Shown in pieces: positions 1-6,834 of a stretch of 49,692 bases of DNA. The position numbers and the translations under genes were made by a program. A model generated the notes under the pieces. That model did not search any database, was not told the origin of the DNA, and saw only the letters and a list, made by a program, of their open reading frames with translations. Every line of letters begins with the position of its first letter. Positions within the stretch are counted from its first letter, which is position 1. Source of the stretch: Candidatus Aegiribacteria sp. (GTDB lineage: Bacteria > Fermentibacterota > Fermentibacteria > Fermentibacterales > JCC-6); NCBI GenBank assembly GCA_013138965.1, contig WTBT01000032.1, positions 1 to 49,692 on the forward strand. Direction: 5' to 3'.

Positions 1-19
1 TCTTTTTGAATGCTTTCAT
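1..19 (-). CDS. possible 5' end of a gene leaving the window
   Basis: An ATG on the minus strand at 19 is preceded at a suitable distance by an AGGGAG ribosome-binding-like sequence (about 24-29), and the frame stays open for the six codons left (MKAFKK). This is only a start region, so no function can be given. Confidence 0.25.
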
Positions 20-745
20 GACATTCTCCCTATTTTATGGGAGCACTTGATTGCACTCCCTATAGGAAGTATGCTAATTGAAGATACATGTTGCCTTTAT
101 CTGCGCGGTACGCGCTTAGTTCAACAACTGCATCAACCAGAAACAGTTGCGAAGTTCTTGGCTATTCAAGTACTGTTCTGGTTATGCAGAGCGTTCAGTT
201 CATCAATAACCCCTGGCTGACTTAACAAATATTTTCGGGCAAATGCTCAGATTATGCAACCGCAGAAACTCGGTTGATTCCCAAGACAGATCCAATTATG
301 CGGTGATTGAAGGCATGAACTGTTCACTGGTACCCCCACCCTCGCCAGATGCATAATCCGGACCAAACTTGCCACCGATTCCGGGCAAACTTGCAGGGTA
401 AAGTTTCCACTCTCGCCGGTCGAACATTTACAAACTCGCCGGAGTTATCTTTCCAGTAGGGTCGGTGATATTGCGATTAATTCATGACCCCAAAAGCGCA
501 TATTAGGACATAGTGAATTCGGAATGCTCTGCTAATTCCCCGCTCAAACCCAGACAAAGATTCTTAGATCTATGCTGATTCTCAAAAAAAGAATCATGAC
601 GACAATTGTCCACTGGGTGGCCTATCGCCAACTGTGGAGATAATTATCCATGGGAGCTTGGATTCCGAACAATACGGTCAAACCGAAAAATTCTATATGT
701 AAGTGATGAAACGCAACGGCTATCCAGTAAGCTCCGAGTAGTTGC
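20..745. other. about 725 bp without a recognisable gene
   Basis: I see no reading frame of convincing length or composition on either strand. The stretch is AT-rich with short hairpins, for example GATTC/GAATC arms near 570-595. There is no tRNA, terminator with a T-run, or clear attC site. It may be decayed cassette or intergenic DNA. Confidence 0.4.
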
Positions 746-1036
746 TTAACTGTTTGCTACAAGCTTGATTTCTAGATGGCAGTTCAGGGCATCCGCATAT
801 TTCTTAAGTGTAGAAAGCGATGGCGAATGTTTACCGCTGCTCAATGAAGATTCCAATCTTGTAACTGCTGGAGCCTTTGTTCCCATCCGTTCAGCGATCT
901 CTGCCTGGCTAAGCCCGGCATTCTGGCGAGCTCTCAATATTTCATGAAGCAGGGAGAATTCTGGTTCAAGAGCCTCATAGGCATCCCTGACCTTTCCATT
1001 TTCCAGCGCTTTCTCTTTCAGTTCTGAATGATTCAT
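746..1036 (-). CDS. HigA-like XRE-family antitoxin
   Basis: The 96-residue protein has a helix-turn-helix of the XRE/Cro type at about residues 38-85, with the typical segment LSQAEIAERMGTKAPAVTRLE. It follows the toxin gene on the same strand, the order (toxin first) seen in higBA systems. An AGGAGG ribosome-binding site sits 7 nt before its ATG, inside the 3' end of the toxin gene. It is expected to neutralise the toxin and repress the shared promoter. The pairing and fold are clear; the exact family name (HigA) is inferred from gene order. Confidence 0.8.
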   Translation of the reverse strand: MNHSELKEKALENGKVRDAYEALEPEFSLLHEILRARQNAGLSQAEIAERMGTKAPAVTRLESSLSSGKHSPSLSTLKKYADALNCHLEIKLVANS

Positions 1037-1358
1037 TTTCTAACACCTCCTTCTTTCTTCTTCTTGCAATTTCAATTTCCTTCTTGGGTGTTTTCTGAGA
1101 TTTCTTGATAAAAGAATGGAGCATGATAATCCTCTTACCAATTTTCGTACAAAAGAAAACTCGTGCTATTCCTTCTTTTCCCTTCAACCGTAATTCAAAA
1201 AGCCCTGTCTCAATTTTCTTTGTATGTGGTAAACCAAGATTCGAACCAAACTCAATCAGCAAATCAGAGAGTCGCAAATATCTTGCCAGTAGACCAGCTG
1301 GTAATTTGAGAATCTCTTCTTCAAGCCTCTGATTATAGTATTTGATTTGCCATCTCAT
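975..1358 (-). CDS. HigB/Gp49-like RelE-superfamily toxin
   Basis: The protein starts MRWQIKYYNQRLEEEILKLP and carries the RelE-fold pattern of the phage Gp49-like/HigB family: LYRL-type strand region, GLFELRLKGKEGIARVFFC around residues 52-72, then a basic KKSQKTPKKEIEIARRRKKE stretch. Such toxins are usually ribosome-dependent mRNA nucleases. Members usually end soon after the basic helix; here about 20 further residues are read in another frame over the start of the antitoxin gene, giving a 62-nt overlap. The two genes are almost certainly co-transcribed from the palindromic promoter at 1365-1393. Confidence 0.8.
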   Translation of the reverse strand: MRWQIKYYNQRLEEEILKLPAGLLARYLRLSDLLIEFGSNLGLPHTKKIETGLFELRLKGKEGIARVFFCTKIGKRIIMLHSFIKKSQKTPKKEIEIARRRKKEVLENESFRTERESAGKWKGQGCL

Positions 1359-1364
1359 GCACGC

Positions 1365-1393
1365 ATCATAACATATATGTTACTGTTTGACAA
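1365..1393 (-). promoter_or_regulatory. promoter with palindromic operator of the HigBA-like pair
   Basis: On the minus strand, TTGTCA (1388-1393) and TATGAT (1365-1370) are separated by 17 bp. A perfect 14-bp palindrome, TAACATATATGTTA (1369-1382), overlaps the -10 box. This fits autorepression by the antitoxin. Confidence 0.65.
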
Positions 1394-1470
1394 GTCTGCA
1401 GAATGTCCATTTCAATCCATAAGAAGAATCCAGGCAAAATGCTTCGGTAATTGCTAACGCAGAACCCTGG

Positions 1471-1722
1471 TTGTTCTCCGATTCAAACAAAGGAATAGTG
1501 GATGACTATTACTTGACTGGTAAGCCAATTCCCATGAGTGAGGATAACTGCATTTCCGATGCTGATATAGAACAATTAATCGAACACTGTTCTCCTTGTT
1601 TATCCCTCTTACAGATACTATCATATACGAGAGAAGAAATAATTTCGGGAACAACTAACAACAGAACAGCGACTATGGTTCTATTAGCTCGTGTATTGCT
1701 GTCTGCTGATTTAGAGCGTTAG
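1471..1722 (+). CDS. hypothetical small protein, 83 aa
   Basis: The reading frame opens with TTG at 1471 or ATG at 1534 (MSEDNCISDADIEQLIEHC). I do not recognise a family. The protein is acidic in its first half and ends in a leucine-rich helix-like stretch, and its stop codon lies inside an attC-like site. It could be a cassette gene or the 3' part of one whose 5' end has been lost, because no good ribosome-binding site precedes either start. Confidence 0.4.
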   Translation: MFSDSNKGIVDDYYLTGKPIPMSEDNCISDADIEQLIEHCSPCLSLLQILSYTREEIISGTTNNRTATMVLLARVLLSADLER

Positions 1723-1724
1723 TG
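1653..1724 (+). repeat. attC-like site 1 (integron recombination site candidate)
   Basis: CTAAC (1655-1659) can pair with GTTAG (1718-1722). An inner arm CAGCGAC can pair with GTCTGCTG with one bulged base. The right arm reads GCTGATTT-4 nt-CGTT, exactly the arrangement in site 2 at 2785-2800. The site overlaps the stop codon of the preceding ORF, as attC sites often do. The inner loop is long, so confidence is moderate. Confidence 0.45.
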
Positions 1725-1748
1725 CAATAGCGATTCAAAGGAGTACAC

Positions 1749-2750
1749 ATGCAGAAGTATCTAATAGAAATCTTGGAATGTCCTAAATGCCACGGCAAAC
1801 TAGACTGGAATATCACAGATCAGACTACTGACAGAATTGAGACAGCACAGATTCTATGTACTCATTGTTCCGGTTCCTATTCAATTCAAGATGGAATTGG
1901 CGTATTCCTGACTACGGATTTAAAGCGAAATGATCTTTGGGAACAGGTAGACGGGTTGGAACAGCACTTGAAACAGAACCCGGGACTTGAAGAAAGACTC
2001 ATGGATGTACCTCTCGATACGCTCGGACCTGTTGATCAACATTACAGAGGTGTAGTACATGAAAGTCGTGGAGATATTGAAGCAGCAAATGCGGCTTATT
2101 CCATTTCCAAGAAGGCGATGTATTCGGCGGATACAACCAGATGTGTGGACAGCCAAATGGACTATTTAATCAATGAAGTTTCCCAATCCAACAGCCCCAT
2201 TGTTGATCTCGCTTCAGGAGAGTGTGGACTAGTCAGAAGGATGTTGAAGGATCTACCTAATTTGATTGTTGTGACAGATTTCAGTCCCAGTGTATTAGTG
2301 AGGAATCGAAAATGGCTAATGGAGCAGGGGCTATACGATCGAGTTAGCTTGCTGGCCTTCGATGCTCGTCAGACACCATTTGCGGCCGATTCCATTTCAT
2401 TGCTTACCACACACGCTGGTCTCAACAACATCCAGAATCCTGGGAAACTACTCGAGGAACTTTATAGAATAGTCAATGGCAAGTTCATTGCAGTTTCTAG
2501 CTTCTACCCCGAAGATGATAAAGAAAATGGTGCAGTGATTGAAGAGGGTGGTCTAGCAGAAGTGTGTTATAGGGATAAACTATTAGAACACTTTCATAAC
2601 GCTGGATGGGTATTCGAGGTAAAGAACTCCTGCAGCATAAAGGCAAATCCTGCGCCTCCCGGTGTTGTATTAGAAGGAGCACGAGTAGATGGTTTGCCAG
2701 TACAAAGTACATATTTGGAATGGTGTGTTCTATTGGGAACCAATGCATAA
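1749..2750 (+). CDS. SAM-dependent methyltransferase with N-terminal Trm112-like zinc ribbon
   Basis: The 333-residue protein begins with a Trm112/UPF0434-like domain: LIEILECPKCHGKL with a first CxxC, then a second CxxC (CTHCSGSYSI) near residue 40. The methyltransferase core follows at about residues 140-260, with motif I as IVDLASGECGLVRRML, then VVTDFSPSVL (acidic motif II) and LLAFDARQTPFAADSISLL. The substrate is unknown; the domain order recalls RlmA-like and other class I methyltransferases. A GGAG ribosome-binding site lies just before the ATG. The gene sits alone between two attC-like sites with its stop codon inside the second, the layout of an integron gene cassette. Confidence 0.75.
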   Translation: MQKYLIEILECPKCHGKLDWNITDQTTDRIETAQILCTHCSGSYSIQDGIGVFLTTDLKRNDLWEQVDGLEQHLKQNPGLEERLMDVPLDTLGPVDQHYRGVVHESRGDIEAANAAYSISKKAMYSADTTRCVDSQMDYLINEVSQSNSPIVDLASGECGLVRRMLKDLPNLIVVTDFSPSVLVRNRKWLMEQGLYDRVSLLAFDARQTPFAADSISLLTTHAGLNNIQNPGKLLEELYRIVNGKFIAVSSFYPEDDKENGAVIEEGGLAEVCYRDKLLEHFHNAGWVFEVKNSCSIKANPAPPGVVLEGARVDGLPVQSTYLEWCVLLGTNA

Positions 2751-2804
2751 CAAGGCAAATGCAGCGGACACAGAATACTGTGCCGCTGATTTGCGACGTT
2801 GAAA
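2745..2804 (+). repeat. attC-like site 2 (integron recombination site candidate)
   Basis: GCATAAC (2745-2751) is R''-like. It is followed by a near-perfect hairpin: GCAAAT, bulged g (2761), CAGCGG, bulged a (2768), CACAG, loop AATA, then CTGTG, CCGCTG, ATTTGC, and CGTTG (2797-2801). Two unpaired bases 6 nt apart in the left arm match the extrahelical-base layout of classical attC sites. The methyltransferase stop codon lies inside it. The right-hand GTT core is followed by GAAAT rather than a full match to GCATAAC, so the site may be degenerate. Confidence 0.6.
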
Positions 2805-2959
2805 TACGCGTATACCGGTCAAACCGGAAAGCAAATCTCACGACGCTTATCATCAGCAAGATTGCCGACTCCAAATCTTGATGATAATCTTTAGTAAAGT
2901 TTACTCTCCAGAATAACAGTATTCATCTGCTTGGCTGATTCACGAAAAATGGTCAGTAT

Positions 2960-3268
2960 TTATTTCCGATATGCATCTTTTCTAGCATCTATCGTGAGCA
3001 TATAAATTATTTGCTCAACACTGTCTACAACATAAAAAATCCGATATGATCCAATTCGATATCGCCAGGTTTCAGGTGAGTAACCTTTCAACTGCTTTAT
3101 GTTTTTCCCGTAGAACGGTTCTGAACGAATCTGAGGGTAAGCGTAAATATCAAGCTTTCTCCTAACAAAACTAGATTCACTCTTGGATAGTTTGTCCAAT
3201 TTCTTTATGAATTCATCGGTTTCAAATATTCTAAACTCAGACAAATTTGCCTTGTCTCGATTTTGCAT
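2960..3268 (-). CDS. RelE/ParE-type toxin
   Basis: The 102-residue protein has the RelE-superfamily pattern: FETDEFIKKLDKLSKSE at the N-terminus, a central IKQLKGYSPETWRYRIGSYRIFYVVD (central arginines and tyrosines), and a C-terminal IYMLTIDARKDAYRK. Such toxins cut mRNA on the ribosome or, in ParE, poison gyrase. Its start overlaps an antitoxin-like remnant frame on the same strand. It lies in the segment between attC-like site 2 and the MazEF genes, oriented against them. With no complete antitoxin visible it may be an orphan or inactive. Confidence 0.75.
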   Translation of the reverse strand: MQNRDKANLSEFRIFETDEFIKKLDKLSKSESSFVRRKLDIYAYPQIRSEPFYGKNIKQLKGYSPETWRYRIGSYRIFYVVDSVEQIIYMLTIDARKDAYRK

Positions 3269-3380
3269 CTCTTAATCCGCTTGCTATGCTCAGATTCAGT
3301 TCCTTGTTCTCGCTGATTTCCGCCATTTCATACTCATCTACAAAACCATGCTCTTCTATCCAGAAAGAAAGGATTACGTG
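3237..3380 (-). pseudogene. C-terminal remnant of the RelE partner antitoxin
   Basis: A 47-codon frame without its own good start ends at 3237, overlapping the toxin start by 32 nt. It reads WIEEHGFVDEYEMAEISEN, then NKELNLSIASGLRDAKSRQG and KFV, and an in-frame TAG lies just upstream. The position and the ending resemble antitoxins encoded before RelE-type toxins. Only about the last third seems to survive. The only internal ATG would give 29 residues. Confidence 0.45.
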
Positions 3381-3575
3381 CGCCTATCACTGAAATAGCA
3401 GGCCGATTCCCTCGAGTGAAGATAATTACTCTTGCAGATGAGATTCCGTAATAATTACCCGAGTATCTTCCGGAAAATCCGAACAAATACTCAGATGATG
3501 CTGTGCATCCTCAGCTAATTCTCCGGACAGATCCGGACAATGCTTCGTTAGGCCCTTGCACAATCAGAAAAGTAC

Positions 3576-3610
3576 TTGACTTCCCCGTTGATGCACGTAT
3601 AGTATACGTG
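3576..3610 (+). promoter_or_regulatory. mazEF promoter with palindromic operator
   Basis: TTGACT (3576-3581) and TATAGT (3598-3603) are 16 bp apart. The -10 box lies inside a perfect inverted repeat, CACGTATA-G-TATACGTG (3594-3610). This is the expected design for repression by the antitoxin or the MazEF complex. Confidence 0.7.
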
Positions 3611-3626
3611 TAATAACAAGATAGGG

Positions 3627-3869
3627 ATGGAAAACATGCAGAAAAAACTGACTTTGACTATAGATGAGGAGGTCTACAACGGTCTCCGTCAAGTCATAGG
3701 ACCACGGAAAATTAGCCATTTCATCGAGGACCTTGTTCGACCACATGTGCTCAAACAGGATCTGTATAAGGCATATCAAGATATGGCAACCGATCATGTG
3801 CGTGAAACCGAGGCTCTGGAATGGGCCGAAGCTACATTCGGAGACATAAGTCATCATGAAGAGATCTGA
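3627..3869 (+). CDS. MazE-like ribbon-helix-helix antitoxin
   Basis: The 80-residue protein (77 if the better-spaced ATG at 3636 is used, with AGGG upstream) begins with a strand LTLTIDEEVYNGL and two helices RQVIGPRKISHFIEDLVRP, the ribbon-helix-helix DNA-binding pattern. The acidic C-terminal tail (WAEATFGDISHHEEI) is the part that would wrap around the toxin. It overlaps mazF by 14 nt, so the two are translationally coupled. It probably represses through the palindrome at 3594-3610. Confidence 0.8.
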   Translation: MENMQKKLTLTIDEEVYNGLRQVIGPRKISHFIEDLVRPHVLKQDLYKAYQDMATDHVRETEALEWAEATFGDISHHEEI

Positions 3870-4176
3870 AGTCTGGTGGGTAAATTTCGACCCCTCCGTA
3901 GGAGGTGAAATCCAGAAGCAGCGACCGGTTGTAATTGTGAGCAACGACGCCGCCAATCAGTTCTTGAACCGTGTGCAGGTTGTTCCTCTGACAGGTTCCA
4001 CAGATAGGCTCTATCCGAGCGAAGCGTATGTAACCCTCAAAGGCAAACGTTCCAAAGCTATGGCAGATCAACTAACCACTGTAAGCAAGCATCGTCTTAT
4101 CAATAAAGCTGGATCGCTTTCTTCAGCGGATATGCAGGGTATTGCCAGGGCTATCACGACACAACTCGATCTCTAA
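3856..4176 (+). CDS. mazF: MazF/PemK-type mRNA interferase
   Basis: The 106-residue protein has the full MazF/PemK layout: MKRSEVWWVNFDPSVGGEIQ, then KQRPVVIVSNDAANQ, VVPLTGSTDR in the centre, and the late strand KSKAMADQLTTVSKHRL. The PR-type loop KQRP and the Asp/Gln in MADQ correspond to residues used in RNA binding and catalysis. MazF toxins cut single-stranded mRNA at short motifs and inhibit growth until the antitoxin returns. Length and motifs are normal, so the system looks intact. Confidence 0.9.
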   Translation: MKRSEVWWVNFDPSVGGEIQKQRPVVIVSNDAANQFLNRVQVVPLTGSTDRLYPSEAYVTLKGKRSKAMADQLTTVSKHRLINKAGSLSSADMQGIARAITTQLDL

Positions 4177-4221
4177 GACATAACAAGATGTCTAAAGGTA
4201 ACGCTCGTTGTAGCTATATTG

Positions 4222-4254
4222 AAAAACAGGGCGGGATTTCTCCCGCCCTGTTTT
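4222..4254. terminator. bidirectional terminator
   Basis: A 10-bp stem CAGGGCGGGA / TCCCGCCCTG (4227-4236, 4241-4250) with a 4-nt loop is flanked by an A-run on the left and TTTT on the right. It can end mazEF transcription from the left and the VIT/VWA gene from the right. Confidence 0.85.
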
Positions 4255-4271
4255 CTGTACAGAGTTATGTG

Positions 4272-6716
4272 TTACCAGGTCTTCTGGAAACTGTACTGAA
4301 TCTGTATTGTTCCTGCCCCGTCCGGCGGCGCAGGTATAATTAAACCTTCCATAACTTCGCAAAGGTCATCATCGAGTTCTCTGTCAAGGCCGCTGCCTGT
4401 GATCGAGACAGATGTGACGTTACCTGAACTGTCAACGGTGACATTGAATGTGACCGCGCCGGTGGGCCATTCGTCATCGTTATCCATACTATCCACAAAA
4501 TCCTGGTACACTTCGGTAAGGTCAATGACAAGCTCCCTTGCCGCTGAACGTACGACGGATGCCAGAAGGCCGAGTGTAGGTGAAACCGATATGTGACTTA
4601 CATCGGCTAACCACTGTGTTTCGAACTCGTCACTGTATAAGTAACCTCCGCCAATATCCTCACAACATTCTTCTTGAGCAGCCATGGTTCCGGAACCGCT
4701 GTATCCACCGAGACCTAGAGCCGATGAGCTGGAAGTGGGGCTGTTGACGTTTCTGGAGTAGTGCATTCCACGGGTATCACCAACAGAGCCGAAGATGCCT
4801 TCATACGAAACTCCTTCGGGCATATTGACAGGAACCTGAACCGTTACCGGTTCACCACTGTCCGGGTCGGTTCGAACTTCTTCGGACACAGCAACGAATG
4901 CCGTGTATTCACTCATTATCTGGTAATCAAGGGCAGTATCGGTTATTTCATCGATGATATCCTTATCATCGGTCAGGTAGCCGTAACTGTTGTACATATC
5001 GCGGGTGAGATCATGGATCTTCTTCCTGGCCCATAGAGTCGCGATTACATCGTTATCCTCTTCCTGGGACGGAAGTGCTACCCTCAGCTCCTGTCTCCAG
5101 CGTTCACCTGCGACCGTTCCCGAAAGACGAACTGTCTCGGTTCCGGAACCGTCGTACCGGCCGACTATTACAAGAGGTTCTCCAGCGTAGAGATCAGGAA
5201 TTTTCGAGGGGTAGATATCATGAACATCAAGATCGCCCCAATCAATACCGATTCCTATCAGATAGGGATCGTTTATCTTATCGTAAATGGCGGCAACCGA
5301 TTCGTCTGGATCATCGTTCAATCCTACGTAATACGCGTGTCCCCTGCCCTCTTCGGCAAGCCCCTCAATGATGTACCTGTTAGGGCTGGAGCCGACACCT
5401 ATGCTGAACAGCCGTGTGTTCCCACCAAGTGTACTCTGAAGCTCACCAAGGATCTCCGCTTCGTTGCCTATGAAACCATCGGTAAGGAATATGACGAAGC
5501 GCATCCTTTCCGGGTCCTCCGGGTAGCCTATGGCAGCCCTGATTCCTTCTATCATCATGGTCCCGCCGGTGCCGCTCATATTATTGATGTACTGTATACC
5601 CTGCTGAACGTTACCTTCAGTGTTGCTGAGGGGAGACCTGGACATACTGCTTGCGGTCTCGCTGAATCTCATTATCTGGAAAGAGTCGTTCGGGTTCATT
5701 CCCCGGACGAACTGCCTTACAGTCTCCTTGGCAACTTCCATAGGCTGGCCGCTCATGGAACCCGAACAGTCAACAACGAAAAACATTTCTTTCGGAGTGA
5801 TTTCATCTACATTGATGTCAGCATCGGGCTGAAGGATAAGCATGAAATGACCGCCCATGGAGCCGTTATGCGCAATAACTCCGCTCTGAATCCTGTCGGA
5901 GGCAGTCGTATACCTCAGCACGAAATCCCTGTTTGGTATCACGTCATCGTTCTCGAGAGAAATGGTCACGGTACCGTTCCAGTTCAGCTTCGTATCCACT
6001 TCATGGTTGAGTGATTCAAATTCCCGGATCGCCATACCCGGATTAAGGTTGACGGATAGTTCGATATCGTATCCGGTTCTTGAACCTTCCGGAACGATTG
6101 GCGGTGTTATCCTGTCGGCATCTTCAACGGAAGTAGAGACTTCGTGCATGTCGAAGATCCTTCTCACGAAATTCCCTGCCGGAACGAACCTCGGTCCCAC
6201 GACCATAGGGAACACTATTTCATACTCACCGTCATCGTATTCGACCGGTGCAACGTAACTGATCTCAATTACGATGCTGTCACCGGGCAGGATATTACCA
6301 ACTGTCTGGGTGAAGATGTTCGGACGTTCCTGTTCCAGAAGGCTTGCGGTCTGACCGGCCTCTATGGCTTCATTGTATATCTGCTGCGCCAGATAACGTT
6401 CATGGATCTTTCCCTCGATAAGTCTGTCCCCGATCCACATGTTCATCCTGTCAACGGCTGCGCTCTGGGGAAGGGGAAATGTGTAGATGGCTTCGATAAC
6501 CTCATCGTATGGATTACCGTACACCTGTCGTACGGTGGCCCTCTGCAGGTTGCCGCTTACGTCGATCACGACCGAGGTGTGCTCGAGGGGAAGCTCTCCC
6601 ACAACCCCCTCTTCGCCAAGAACCTGCATCCTGCCGGTACCGATTTCATCCATGGACTGTTCCATGGCAAGCGCCGCAGCTGCAAGGATCATAACTGCGA
6701 TTATCAGGTGTCTCAT
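4272..6716 (-). CDS. secreted VIT and von Willebrand factor A domain protein
   Basis: The 814-residue protein starts with a signal peptide (MRHLIIAVMILAAAALA). A vault/inter-alpha-trypsin (VIT) domain follows at about residues 35-160, with the typical ATVRQVYGNPYDEVIEAIY. A VWA domain spans about 310-490; its metal-binding DxSxS motif is DCSGS at 316-320 and a later TDG. The last 80 residues (GAVTFNVTVDSSGNVTSV onward) resemble the TonB/AgmX-type C-terminal fold. Such proteins bind partners on the cell surface or periplasm; no specific ligand is known. GGAGG precedes the ATG. It runs in the same direction as the C25 peptidase gene 118 bp upstream. Confidence 0.85.
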   Translation of the reverse strand: MRHLIIAVMILAAAALAMEQSMDEIGTGRMQVLGEEGVVGELPLEHTSVVIDVSGNLQRATVRQVYGNPYDEVIEAIYTFPLPQSAAVDRMNMWIGDRLIEGKIHERYLAQQIYNEAIEAGQTASLLEQERPNIFTQTVGNILPGDSIVIEISYVAPVEYDDGEYEIVFPMVVGPRFVPAGNFVRRIFDMHEVSTSVEDADRITPPIVPEGSRTGYDIELSVNLNPGMAIREFESLNHEVDTKLNWNGTVTISLENDDVIPNRDFVLRYTTASDRIQSGVIAHNGSMGGHFMLILQPDADINVDEITPKEMFFVVDCSGSMSGQPMEVAKETVRQFVRGMNPNDSFQIMRFSETASSMSRSPLSNTEGNVQQGIQYINNMSGTGGTMMIEGIRAAIGYPEDPERMRFVIFLTDGFIGNEAEILGELQSTLGGNTRLFSIGVGSSPNRYIIEGLAEEGRGHAYYVGLNDDPDESVAAIYDKINDPYLIGIGIDWGDLDVHDIYPSKIPDLYAGEPLVIVGRYDGSGTETVRLSGTVAGERWRQELRVALPSQEEDNDVIATLWARKKIHDLTRDMYNSYGYLTDDKDIIDEITDTALDYQIMSEYTAFVAVSEEVRTDPDSGEPVTVQVPVNMPEGVSYEGIFGSVGDTRGMHYSRNVNSPTSSSSALGLGGYSGSGTMAAQEECCEDIGGGYLYSDEFETQWLADVSHISVSPTLGLLASVVRSAARELVIDLTEVYQDFVDSMDNDDEWPTGAVTFNVTVDSSGNVTSVSITGSGLDRELDDDLCEVMEGLIIPAPPDGAGTIQIQYSFQKTW

Positions 6717-6834
6717 TATTCTTAACCTCCATGTTGAATGTTTTCCTGTTCCGATTCTGATACATGGAAATCAGGTGGAGTATTCCATCCCGCACAGTAA
6801 ACTTGTACTCAGTCCGCGGAACTCAGATATTGAA

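Noticed and set aside
4177-4222. ATAACAAG after mazF as another attC site
   Set aside because: Only a 5-bp GACAT/ATGTC stem is present and no right core with proper spacing follows.
5220-6014. Long plus-strand frames opposite the VIT/VWA gene
   Set aside because: They are antisense shadows of a strongly supported gene and lack domain signals and ribosome-binding sites.
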